A stretch of 64,000 bases of DNA from Tritrichomonas musculus (taxonomy: Eukaryota > Parabasalia > Tritrichomonadida > Tritrichomonadidae), in the NCBI GenBank assembly GCA_039105265.1, contig JAPFFF010000044.1, positions 558,001 through 622,000 of the forward strand, given 5' to 3'. Made by a program: the position numbers and the translations under genes. Below the pieces are notes generated by a model. That model had not been told where the DNA came from, did not search any database, and worked only from the letters and a program-made list of their open reading frames with translations. Positions 28,778 to 38,396 of this stretch are shown piece after piece. Each line of letters opens with the position of its first letter. The stretch's first letter is position 1.

Positions 28778-31700
28778 ATGGACGAGACGACAACAAAATT
28801 CATTGGAGACATACAATTTAAGGTAGGAGATGCTACTAGGAAAGGAAGTGAATTATTAACGCTGAGTGATTTGGATGGATATGTACAAGGAGGAAGCTGG
28901 TTTGAAGAAGTAGAAGGTTATCCTGAATATGAAATCAAAAATGAGAACATAACAGCCTATAAAGATGAATCACTGTCGATGGCTAACTACAACATCCTGA
29001 AAATTAATATGTCAAATGACGTACTAAATAAGATAATAGCTGCTCCTGACGTAACTGTCGTATTCAAATTCATACTTAGGAAAGAAGTGATATACGATTA
29101 TGAAGGCAATCTAGTGAAAGAATTTACTGCATACGTTGAAAATCATCAAGCAAAAGGTCCGTGTATTACATGTCGTACTGATCTTAAATGTATGGTCACG
29201 CATTGGACTACATTCGGCCCTGAGTTCTTTATAGCATTTGATACTAGACTCGGTGTGAATCCATATTCATTATACATGAATGGGGAGCTATCGATACAGT
29301 ACTTACTAAAGCAAGACTCGATGGTTGCGAAGAAGCCAGTAGTCAAGTGTGATGTAATAGATGCGCGTAATGCTCTTCAGTTGTATGAATCAGATGTTCA
29401 TTACTTTTATAAACCAAGTGTCGTAACTACAGTGAATGTCGACTCAGTTGATTACTACAAGATGATATATCGAATTCCAAATGATTATACAATACCCATT
29501 AACCTTAATTTTACATTTACTGAACACTGTTTTGGTAATAGATGGAGCCTAATATGGGATGGAACAAAATGGGTTGGAGAGAACATGCAAGGACGTAGCA
29601 ATGGGAAAATAGAGAGCAGTAAGCAATATCTTCGTGTAAACAAAAATAATTATGGAGCAAGTGGATGCTATGTCAGATGCAAACGTAGTGAATGGAATAA
29701 GATGTTGTTGGATGATACTAATGAAAATTTCATGAAAGTGATGTTCGCCAATGGCACTACAAAGTTGTTGTTCAAAGATGGTACAGAGGCAAATGGTTCT
29801 GCACATAGCATAGAAATAGATAGATGTGATTCAACAGTAGAGATATATACTAAAGAAGGATACGATTATTTACCGCTACAATTACAGATCCAAAACAGTA
29901 ATAAAGAAGAGGTAGAGTCGTTGTTGAACCGTATAGACAAAATTGTTTACGATATGTCACTTGATGGAGCGAGTAACAGGCTTACTTTTAGATGGGATGA
30001 ACTACATAAGAACGAACATTATGGGTACGACATAGATTTGATTGCTGAATTAGATAGTATTGAAAAAATTAACTATTATTGGTCCAGCAGTAACATTAAC
30101 ATCGCGACTAGAGATATCGAACTCTATTTACGTCAACAGTACACGGATCCTATAGAAGAAGTTAACTGGGATCCAACAACAAATGCTTTTAAGTACATTA
30201 TTCAACAACAATTTTATGAGATTACTCCAAGACCAGATGCAGCCACAACTTTGTATACGGACTTCAATATTACTTCTTCGAAGATAATTACAGCTGATAA
30301 CATTATGACTATGCGATCAGATCTAAACATGGTTACAAATACTGTTGATGTGGTTTCTTATGACGTGAAAGATATAAAGAACAATGTAGAGACATTGAAC
30401 TCAGAGATGGCAGAACAAGCAGCGAAGACAAAATATTTACAAAAAGAAGTGGATAAGGTAGATATGAAAGCTAACATAGGTATTGCTTTAGGTGCTGTTG
30501 GTTGTGTATTAGGTGCTACTGGTATAGGTGTTGCTGGTAAAGCATTATCATTTGCATCTAAAGCAGCACAAACTGGGGGTAGGGAATTAATAAATACTGT
30601 AACCAAGGTGTCTGATGTTGGTACAAATGTTGTAGAAGATATTGCTGGTAAGCTCACTGACGAACTACCTGATATTGGAGCTGATGTATTCTTTGGTGAT
30701 ATGGTATCTATTCCAGTTAGTAGAATGATGCGTTCGTTATCTAACAAAGATAAACTAAATAATATTATAGCTTGGTGCGATGAGGAGTATGTACCTGTTA
30801 ATGAAATAAACTTTACTGATGAACTTGATGATCCGTCCAAAGTAGCCATGACATTAACATCAACAATGGATATGTGTAAGAGATTCCGTCATACGATGAA
30901 ACCAATGATAAAAACATTAGCGACTACTGTAGAGAAGAGTGTGTCATCAACAGATTTGGTTAGAGATGACGTAATAGATGTTGTTGGTAAATATGTCAAT
31001 GGCGAGGTCCATTTGGAGGCTGAAGATGTTATCACAGATGGAACAATCAAAGCACGATTTTTGGTCCAAAAAGTTAGTGAATACAATGATGTTGATTATG
31101 AAGAGAATATAGTTACTATTAATATTACTGGTGGAACAATTAATTACCAAGGAACAACTGATTTTCCTAGCTGCACTATGAATGACAAAACATTTGTTAT
31201 ATCAAACCCAAATAAACTGAGGGTTGGTGGAATACAGATAAAAGAAAATACAGCAAAAAGAAGAATGGAATTTACCCCAAATGATTTAGCCTATACTTGT
31301 GATATAGATGCTTTACATAAGAAGATAGATACATTACATGAGCAGATAGAAAAGAATGATACAGCTCTAGCTACGACTTTAAATGAATTCCCAACTGTTG
31401 ATGAAGTAAATGAAGCATTAGATGAATTAAAAAATAATATGGTTAATATGGATAACCTGTATACAAAAGAGGAAGCGGATGCAAAATATCGAAGCAAAAA
31501 TGATTTGATATACAAAGAATCTATTGATGTGCCTTTTGAAAATGTCCAAGATAATTCAGGAACGTGGGAAGTCAAAATAAAATTGACTAGTGGAATTCAC
31601 CTTGTTGGAACAATATCAAATAACGATGGCTTTGTAAAAGAGTTTGATTATTTGTTTGATTATAATGGTGTTATCACTGAAGATGGAGTTAATGTCGATG

Positions 31701-32437
31701 TTGAAATTGATGGAACAACCTATAACTTGACCTATTATAAAAGTGATAGTAATGGTCTATGCTTTTACATCGATAACGGGGAAGACTCTTTTGATACCAA
31801 ATTAATATTAGCGGAAAAAATATTGAAGCAAGATAAAATAGCATTGAAAAGTGAAATTCCTGAACCTGTTGATTTGACCAATTATGCTACTATAGATGAT
31901 CTCGATGGATATGCGTTGAAGAGCGAGTTGAATAAATATGCTAAATCTCATCAAGATTTAGCCAAGTTAGTAGGTGATAATGTTACTAAAATCGTAACAA
32001 TGAACAGTCAGATATCAAATCTACAGCAAGAGAATGCTGCATTAAAAACAAAGTTAAACGCTTTAATGAATAAAATAGCACGAATCAACTACACATTCAA
32101 TATAACGAATAGTAATACCATTCATTATCAATTCGAGAAACAACTTGACGAATATGATGGAACACTCTATTTGACTTATAATGAAACCAGAGATAATGTC
32201 ACAAGTGTTAAAGAAATCAAAATCAATATATCATTCAACGTTAATAATTCACCTAAGTTTGAATATCAATGTGAACCAACTAAGATCTGGTTAAATAATA
32301 TTGAATTTCCATTAAGTAGTAGCAATCTCATGATCAATGCAACAGTTAATTACATATTGATTAATTCTTCATTCTTTACATCAAATGGTATCTTAGCTGC
32401 AGATAAAACTAAGAATGTAATACATTCATTACTGTAA
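28778..32437 (+). CDS. Giant fibre-like Polinton protein 2
   Basis: The protein has 1,219 residues. The N-terminus has a NUMOD4-like phrase (SWFEEVEGYPEYEI). The middle shares with protein 1 the motifs WSLIWDGTKWVGEN, QQQFYEITPRP and ITADNIMTMRSDLN. A coiled coil near 525-560 leads into a glycine-rich hydrophobic helix near 566-594 (IGIALGAVGCVLGATGIGVA). A second shared block (IIAWCDEEY, then CKRFRHTMKP) and a beta-rich C-terminal part with another coiled coil follow. It is co-oriented with protein 1 after 27 bp and starts CTTAAATGG. It is probably the second chain of the same surface structure. Confidence 0.8.
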   Translation: MDETTTKFIGDIQFKVGDATRKGSELLTLSDLDGYVQGGSWFEEVEGYPEYEIKNENITAYKDESLSMANYNILKINMSNDVLNKIIAAPDVTVVFKFILRKEVIYDYEGNLVKEFTAYVENHQAKGPCITCRTDLKCMVTHWTTFGPEFFIAFDTRLGVNPYSLYMNGELSIQYLLKQDSMVAKKPVVKCDVIDARNALQLYESDVHYFYKPSVVTTVNVDSVDYYKMIYRIPNDYTIPINLNFTFTEHCFGNRWSLIWDGTKWVGENMQGRSNGKIESSKQYLRVNKNNYGASGCYVRCKRSEWNKMLLDDTNENFMKVMFANGTTKLLFKDGTEANGSAHSIEIDRCDSTVEIYTKEGYDYLPLQLQIQNSNKEEVESLLNRIDKIVYDMSLDGASNRLTFRWDELHKNEHYGYDIDLIAELDSIEKINYYWSSSNINIATRDIELYLRQQYTDPIEEVNWDPTTNAFKYIIQQQFYEITPRPDAATTLYTDFNITSSKIITADNIMTMRSDLNMVTNTVDVVSYDVKDIKNNVETLNSEMAEQAAKTKYLQKEVDKVDMKANIGIALGAVGCVLGATGIGVAGKALSFASKAAQTGGRELINTVTKVSDVGTNVVEDIAGKLTDELPDIGADVFFGDMVSIPVSRMMRSLSNKDKLNNIIAWCDEEYVPVNEINFTDELDDPSKVAMTLTSTMDMCKRFRHTMKPMIKTLATTVEKSVSSTDLVRDDVIDVVGKYVNGEVHLEAEDVITDGTIKARFLVQKVSEYNDVDYEENIVTINITGGTINYQGTTDFPSCTMNDKTFVISNPNKLRVGGIQIKENTAKRRMEFTPNDLAYTCDIDALHKKIDTLHEQIEKNDTALATTLNEFPTVDEVNEALDELKNNMVNMDNLYTKEEADAKYRSKNDLIYKESIDVPFENVQDNSGTWEVKIKLTSGIHLVGTISNNDGFVKEFDYLFDYNGVITEDGVNVDVEIDGTTYNLTYYKSDSNGLCFYIDNGEDSFDTKLILAEKILKQDKIALKSEIPEPVDLTNYATIDDLDGYALKSELNKYAKSHQDLAKLVGDNVTKIVTMNSQISNLQQENAALKTKLNALMNKIARINYTFNITNSNTIHYQFEKQLDEYDGTLYLTYNETRDNVTSVKEIKINISFNVNNSPKFEYQCEPTKIWLNNIEFPLSSSNLMINATVNYILINSSFFTSNGILAADKTKNVIHSLL

Positions 32438-32688
32438 AATACAAAAAGTTGATAGATATTTTTTCGGGTGTAGAATTCAAAAAAACACCATTAGAAAGCT
32501 CAAAAACTACTCCATACCTTGGAAATGACATTGGCAGAATAGTGAAAGTAGAGAGTGTGTACTTACGATAGGTTTTCAGAGGGTATTTGGCCGGGTAGCG
32601 AGGCCCAAGCGAAGGTGTACCTGAGCTTGGTGGCGAGCAGTATAGGCGGTGGCGAAGTATGAGACACCGCCTATACTATACTACTATA
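32438..32688. other. Gene-free junction stretch with strong hairpin
   Basis: Locally GC-rich noncoding DNA follows the fibre-like gene. GTATAGGCGGTG (32,640-32,651) and CACCGCCTATAC (32,665-32,676) form a perfect 12-bp stem with a 13-base loop. It leads directly into copy 2 of the conserved structured element. Confidence 0.65.
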
Positions 32689-32767
32689 GTGGATGCAGTG
32701 TTTCTCTTTATGGGATGGTATCATCCCGGGTACGTATCATCTCATATCGAATGCATTACGCATCCAC
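32689..32767 (+). ncRNA. Conserved structured element, copy 2
   Basis: The outer stem GTGGATGC (32,689-32,696) pairs with GCATCCAC (32,760-32,767). The inner hairpin GGGATG/CATCCC replaces GGGATT/AATCCC of copy 1, and the outer stem differs by paired changes too. Joining strands CCCGGGTACGTAT and GAATGCATTAC are unchanged. It lies exactly where block 2 sequence ends and the diverged polymerase remnant begins. Strand uncertain. Confidence 0.5.
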
Positions 32768-32779
32768 GTAGACGGATTG

Positions 32780-35123
32780 GTTTTTGCTCTTTTATATCCG
32801 ACAGCACTTACAGATATGAATTGATTAATACCTACCCAAGTCTTATCTGTATTCTTGAATACCTCACCTAAATCGTTATTGAATTTCTTCATTCCATCCA
32901 TCAATGTAATACAGTCTTTCTTACAATAGAACGTCGCGTACTTCATGATCTCTATTTCTTGAGTATCTTCTTTATAAGCTTTAGCGAATTTCGCATTTCG
33001 AAGTAGTTGATCTCGATCTTTATCGAGTTCATCAGTGGATTTCTTATCGATATTCTCGATACGGTATTGATTATAGAATTCATCGAAAGGAATCCATTGG
33101 CGCTTCATATTCTCAGCGTTATAAATCTTATAAGCGATGATTTCTTTATGAACCTTAAGCTTAAACATATCATCGAATTTACATAATGAAGATGGAATAA
33201 TTGAATAACTGTTACGGAATGTTAAATGTTTCTCTCTAATCTTCTTTTGTTTACCTGTCTTCTCATCACGAATCCATTTATATCGATCCATGACGACTTG
33301 TAATAGAGTACCACTACGTTGAGTTAATTGAGTCTCCCATCCATCTTCATTAATGAAGAAGCACGCATCATACTTCAAGTTATGAAAGTATGTTAATGAA
33401 TTAGTCTTGAGAGCATTCAAGAATTTACTCGTAAGATTATCTCCAGTGAATGACGCAATATTCTTCTCATCACATACACAAACTAAATAGGGTTTGTGTT
33501 TGTATCCAGTTACATCAGTTTCATAATCAGCATAATATATGTGGGACCACTCAGTAATCTTCTTAAGATCGATGGACTCGAGTTTACAACATGATTCTTC
33601 ATCGTATGAGAGATTTACATAATCATTTAAGTGATTATCGAATTCACAAGTACTTAATATACCTTGTTCGCATTGATTGATTTCTCCAAAGAATCCGTGT
33701 TCGAACATCGTTAGTAAAGTAGTGGTGAGTCCAGTACCTTCTGATTTCTCTCCCTTACTATTCTTAATTAATTGACGCTCAGCAATAGGAATCTTCATAT
33801 ATTTTCTATCGATTCTATCTTTGTGTTCGATATAATATTTAGTGATAGGTAACTTCTCATTCATATCAATCATGAAGTGATCTTTATATGTTAATAACTG
33901 TACTACTCTATCAGCTACTACTTTAGAATTCTTTCGAGTATCAATACTTAATTGTCTTCGTGTTCTAGAATCTTTAGTATCATCAACTCTATATAAAACG
34001 AAATGACACTTCATTTCAGCAGCTATTTCTCTTATCTTCTTATTTGGAATATTACGAGTCATCATAATAGAACGTAACTTATGAATCTCATCTTCAGAGA
34101 ATCTTGTATACAAGCATATACAAAACAGTTATCTCTATAATTCTTCTTATCGATAGTATTATATATTTGATATCTCGCTAAGTCTAATGATTCAATAAGA
34201 TTGATGTAAGGAAAGAACCCACTATCAGGAGCATCACGGAAATCATCAACAGATTCGAGTACGACTTCTTCACCATCAACCTTCTCAATGAACTCAGTTT
34301 TACCGCTCTTCTTATTCTTAATCATCTTAATGAATTTAACTTCAAATCTTACTGGAATGTAATCCCAACCGATTAATCCAGGATCAGCATCAGAACTATA
34401 TTCTTCAACAGTTATTTCACCGAGGATACATCTTATCATAACTTCGAGATCTGATTCTCTATTAAGATTGAATCCCCTTCTATTACCGTTCATGTCATAT
34501 CCGTATATGATGGGTTTCCATTCATCTGTTTTCATCTTACGCATATTTCTTAATACTTGAGTGAACGCATATTGAATTTCACTGTCGTCTCCGATATTAA
34601 CTTCGAATGACTCATGATTATTAGCAGCAATCATCATACGCTTAATCTCTTGTTGATACCTAGATTTATCGTTAACATTCTCTTCATAACGACGTCTTTC
34701 ATCTGTTTTCGAAGTCGAATATCCAGTATCAATATTCATTAATGATTCGATGTATTGTTTATCTTCACTAGGTTTAGGAAGAGTATATACATCACCCATA
34801 CTCATCAATGAGCGTTCGAATAGAGCATTCTCTTTAAGTGATTGTTTATAATGTTCATGACTTTGACGTTGTTTCTGTTGTTGACGTTTCATTGATGACA
34901 TACGATTGAATAATTCATCATCATCATATCTTCGTTTCTTCTCTATCTCTTTATATTTCTTAACGTAATCACTAACGCGTACACCTCTGAAATCAATACC
35001 GAATTCTTTAATATTTTTCTTTAATACAAGCTTCAAATCTTTAACAGTATAGGATTTATATTTATTAAATCCGGGTAGAGATAATATCTCAGACTTCGAT
35101 AATTTACTTAATAAACTACTCAT
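32780..35123 (-). pseudogene. polB: Partial pPolB of a diverged Polinton, broken (about two breaks)
   Basis: The N-terminal module LSKSEILSLPGFNKYKS followed by RGVRVSDYVKKYKE matches the block 1 polymerase. The exonuclease region is recognisable (YYADYETDV, YFHNLKYDACFF, YCKKDCITL). The polymerase palm motifs are not in the window. Identity to the other two polymerases is clearly lower than theirs to each other, so this comes from a different Polinton lineage. Confidence 0.88.
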
Positions 35124-35169
35124 TTCAATGAAATAAAAAAATAATTTCGATAGCCTAACGATAATTAAT

Positions 35170-35349
35170 TTAGTTCATCGAATAATCATTATTTTTCTCG
35201 TTAAAATTCACGTTTATATTAACATTAATATCTTTAACATTCTCATATTCTTTATGAGGTATATCGATATTGATAATAATATGATAGTCGATTTGTTTAT
35301 GATATTCTTGTTCGACACCATCTAATACAATTAATCCAGTATCACTCAT
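35170..35349 (-). CDS. Small Polinton ORF, 59 residues
   Basis: Starts at an ATAAATG, reads MSDTGLIVLDGVEQEYHKQI and ends NEKNNDYSMN before TAA. The upstream sequence TGATTTATATAAATG matches the context of the other Polinton genes. It is a beta-rich small protein with Asn-rich end. No family recognised. Confidence 0.45.
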   Translation of the reverse strand: MSDTGLIVLDGVEQEYHKQIDYHIIINIDIPHKEYENVKDINVNINVNFNEKNNDYSMN

Positions 35350-35377
35350 TTATATAAATCAAAAATAAAATTTTTAT

Positions 35378-35644
35378 TTAGAGGTCGTCAGTCAATAGCA
35401 ATCGAATGACGTTGTTGATAGTCTCTATCTTCAAGTCCATAGCTTCGTCGTCGTAGTACGCAGCACTGAGGTTCTCATCGATATCGAGATCGATGATGTT
35501 GTGTACGTTGAAATCCCTATCGATATCTACTGAGTCTAGGTACTCACGAAGATATTCGAGGATATCGTCGACGGACTGAATACAGTTGATGTCATCTACG
35601 TAGTCGTAGAATCCATCGATGTCGAATTGAATTTCTGTAGACAT
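35378..35644 (-). CDS. Small acidic Polinton protein, 88 residues
   Basis: Very acidic throughout (DIDGFYDYVDDINC, SVDIDRDFN, DIDENLSAAYYDDEAMD). Its third-position GC content is higher than that of neighbouring genes, which fits an origin in the diverged remnant. DNA-mimic or acidic chaperone-like behaviour would suit the composition, but that is speculation. No family recognised. Confidence 0.5.
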   Translation of the reverse strand: MSTEIQFDIDGFYDYVDDINCIQSVDDILEYLREYLDSVDIDRDFNVHNIIDLDIDENLSAAYYDDEAMDLKIETINNVIRLLLTDDL

Positions 35645-35863
35645 ATTATTAATATGAATACGGAATAAAAATTTTTTATAAAATACGTTTGGGGTTATTT
35701 ATAGAGATTTCGAAAATAGGGGTTTTAGAGGGCGATATATCGGTTACTAGCGCTATACGGGAAGAACTAACTCAGGTATATCATTAACTCACTATAATTA
35801 TAGTGCAGCGTTTACAAACTTCATTTTTAGAGCTCTAAGGGCGTTGGAGGGGCTTCTGAAAGG

Positions 35864-35909
35864 TGTTAAGGAGGTGCGGAGCGAGTTCCGAGCGTAGCAC
35901 TCCTTAACA
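35864..35909. repeat. Hairpin at the remnant's right edge
   Basis: TGTTAAGGAG (35,864-35,873) pairs with CTCCTTAACA (35,900-35,909), with further TGC/GCA pairing inside. It precedes a T9 tract and the change to very AT-rich DNA. It may be a terminator or a decayed element end. Confidence 0.5.
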
Positions 35910-36226
35910 TTTCTACTTTTTTTTTATTTGCTGTAATGTGATATAAAAAATTGATTCAATTATTGATTGTATTCGAGAATTATTGACCTTCTAACCGTCA
36001 AGAATATTAAAATTTTTTTTGTTCAAGTTTCATTTCAAAAAAATTATTATAAATAAAAAGAGGTTTAACTGGTCAGTGAGGTGAATAGCCAAGTTTGACT
36101 TTTTGAGGCATTTCTCGTTATTTCATATGGACAGCAGACCGTTTTATTGTATTCAAAGGGATGAGCGTTTAAAATCTCTGATTGAATCCGACTTTATCAT
36201 AAATTTGAAAACAAACAAAATTTTGA

Positions 36227-37114
36227 ATAGGTCGGTTCAACGGACGGTTTGTGTCAGAGAATTTAAAAAAACGTTAAATTAGCTTTATATTATTATATAT
36301 TATATAACATTATATTTTGACTAAAATTTTAAAATATAAAACAAATCCCTGAGTTGAATTTTGAGAAATTGACGTTTAAAAATTTAGATTAAAAAAAAAG
36401 ATATCCCAATGTATAAGTATACTTAAATCTTTATCATTATTTAATAAATATTTAAAAATAATAAATATCCTAATATCATAACTTTTTTTTGAACAATACG
36501 TAAATGATTCATGTATATTCATATATTTGCATTTTTTTAATTTTCTAAATAAGCATTTTCAATGATATTCAAAAATAATTATTAGATATCATTATTTTAT
36601 ATATTTATGAACTATATTTTTATATTATAGTTACTATTTATACTAACAATATTTATAATATAATTTAAAATAAATAATTATAATTTTAAATTATGTTTTT
36701 TTACAGAGATAAATTTAATTTATTTTAGTTAATGAATAAAAAATAATAATTGAATTTTTCTCCTCAGAAAAGTTACCGCTCAAAAAATTCTATAAGTACT
36801 GAATTGTAAATATATTTTTATAAAATATTGATATCTTGATAAATTATTTAACTATTCAGTAAAAAATAGTTATTATCAATTAAATATATTTATATAAATT
36901 ATATAATAAAAAAATAACATGAGTTTTAATGCATGGATGAAAAAAAATAAAAAAAAGTTTATAAAAAAAAATTCAACTCAAGAAATCTCACCAAAATTTT
37001 ATATTTTATTCCAAATATAGTAGTGAAATATATATCCTAAAACCAAGCATTTCCAACGTTTTTTTGATTTTGGCTTTGCTTTTTTGACACAAACCGTCCG
37101 TTGAACCGACCTAT
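36227..37114. mobile_element. MITE-like DNA transposon A (30-bp TIR, 8-bp TSD)
   Basis: ATAGGTCGGTTCAACGGACG... (36,227-36,256) and its exact complement (37,085-37,114) face each other across 828 bp of AT-rich DNA without any gene. AATTTTGA flanks both ends (36,219-36,226 and 37,115-37,122). Looser inverted similarity (AAAAAAACGTT) continues inside. An 8-bp duplication is what hAT and Merlin elements make; the superfamily is not settled. Confidence 0.85.
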
Positions 37115-37267
37115 AATTTTGATTGAAAATAAAACATACAAAAATTCAATAAATACAACTTTTTAAATTAATTTTATATATCAAAAATCTTCTCCATCAA
37201 TATTTGAATTAATTATTTATCACTGTTTCAATTATCTTCAAAAAATTTGAAAATTTTATAAATCTGT

Positions 37268-37276
37268 TCATTTTCT
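37268..37276 (+). promoter_or_regulatory. Initiator-like element of the caspase-fold gene
   Basis: TCATTTTCT lies 19 bases before the ATG at 37,287, matching the trichomonad initiator pattern TCAYTTT that doubles as transcription start. Confidence 0.5.
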
Positions 37277-37286
37277 ACAAAAACAA

Positions 37287-38141
37287 ATGACTTATGTTGA
37301 CACACCAGGCAAAAAACAAAAACATCCTCATTATGAGCATAGGACAGAAAAACTTGATAAAAAAAATAATGATTTTTCAAGAAAGAAATTCCATCGAATA
37401 AGAAAAGTCTCCACACACAAGAAAATATTAGAATCATTTGGAAGAATTGGAATGTGCCTAAATAACAAAAGTTCAAACAATATTAATATTAGTGATCTTA
37501 ATAAAGTTTGTTTCATTTTAATTAATAGTTATGAAGATAAAGAAAACGATCTTGGGGTAGGCCCATTAAATGATGGATACCTTGTTGGTTTGAAGCATCA
37601 TCGTCTCGGATTTAAAATTTTTTATCTTTATAATTCAAGAAGTGACGAGTTTACAAGTTATTTAAGCTTTTTCACTAGGAATACTAGCCATTCACTAACA
37701 GTTTTTTATACAGGACGCGATTCAATGTATAGTGGAACACAAGGAATTGAATTCAATAATGGATCTCTTTTTGCTAGTTCGATTAGTGAAATTATATCCC
37801 AAAGTGAGAATGATAAAGCTCAAATGATTTTTATTACCGATAGCTGCAACGGAGGTTCTGTTTTTGGCATTAATGAAATCAAATCTAATACCACATCGTC
37901 AAATCCACTTAATTTGATATCATTTTATGTTACAAAATCAAGTTCACCAAAATCAAAAGATAGCATTAGATCACATGGAATTTTCACATATTACTTTTTT
38001 AAGATAATAAGTATAAAACCCGATATTACACCTAATGGACTTGTAGAAAGGATTAATCCTTCACTGAGCAGGTTCAAAGAAATAGTAAGGTTTGATTTAT
38101 CTAAGAAAGAATTGGCTGATAGACCAATTTTTTTTAATTAA
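37287..38141 (+). CDS. Caspase-fold (C14-like) protein lacking the catalytic His motif
   Basis: The protein has 284 residues. Residues 1-65 are basic and polar. The core follows the caspase order: CFILINSYEDKENDLGVGPL (strand 1 with the substrate-side insertion), GFKIFYLYN, then SLTVFYTGRD at 136-145 and IFITDSCNGG at 181-190. The Cys of the DSC motif (187) is in place. The strand that normally ends in GHG reads GRD, so the general-base His is absent. It is either an inactive relative or uses another residue. The frame is intact with its own initiator, so it is probably expressed. Its start lies 173 bp from MITE A. Confidence 0.65.
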   Translation: MTYVDTPGKKQKHPHYEHRTEKLDKKNNDFSRKKFHRIRKVSTHKKILESFGRIGMCLNNKSSNNINISDLNKVCFILINSYEDKENDLGVGPLNDGYLVGLKHHRLGFKIFYLYNSRSDEFTSYLSFFTRNTSHSLTVFYTGRDSMYSGTQGIEFNNGSLFASSISEIISQSENDKAQMIFITDSCNGGSVFGINEIKSNTTSSNPLNLISFYVTKSSSPKSKDSIRSHGIFTYYFFKIISIKPDITPNGLVERINPSLSRFKEIVRFDLSKKELADRPIFFN

Positions 38142-38279
38142 TTATGTTATATTGTTCTTTTATTTCCATGAAGTAAAAAATAATCTGATTATGTGTGCGT
38201 TTTCTCATAGTATTTAAATTTTTTATACCATTCAATGATTCATTAATAATACATTAAAAATTAATTAGAAAATAGGGGA

Positions 38280-38362
38280 TTCAACCGTTTGTAAAGTGCA
38301 GGGATGCCTTTCGGGAATCCCGGGAATCCCCGGGATAATAAACGGTCTCTTCCCGATTCTTA
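38280..38362. repeat. Dispersed repeat, TGCCTTTCGGGA / AAACGGTCT family, copy 1
   Basis: ATGCCTTTCGGGAATCCCGG, then GGATAATAAACGGTCT. A related copy occurs at 57,271-57,322. ACCGTTT near 38,286 and AAACGGT near 38,341 can pair around a GC-rich core. It lies directly upstream of the kinase remnant. Confidence 0.65.
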
Positions 38363-38396
38363 AAAAGATAAAAAAAAAATTTTAAATCCGAGACTT

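Larger units (their letters stand above)
19106..32500. mobile_element. Polinton/Maverick element, block 2
   Basis: From the inverted-repeat arm the block holds pPolB, a GIY-YIG nuclease, a candidate penton protein and two giant fibre-like genes. All five frames are open, so the copy is young. The genes for integrase, ATPase and major capsid protein are not present before the block gives way at about 32.5 kb to a diverged remnant, so the element as seen is partial. Confidence 0.8.
32770..35930. mobile_element. Remnant of a third, diverged Polinton
   Basis: The remnant contains part of a pPolB clearly different from those of blocks 1 and 2, plus two small genes. No copy of the 57-bp terminal repeat is found near its right edge. 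The edge is placed just after a 10-bp-stem hairpin at 35,864-35,909, where base composition drops to that of intergenic host DNA. The remnant is broken in at least two places and is older than the other two blocks. Confidence 0.65.

Noticed and set aside
35700-36060. Search for the 57-bp terminal repeat at the right edge of the Polinton DNA
   Set aside because: No convincing match; only the loose similarity GGGGCTTCTGAAAG was seen, too short to call an end.
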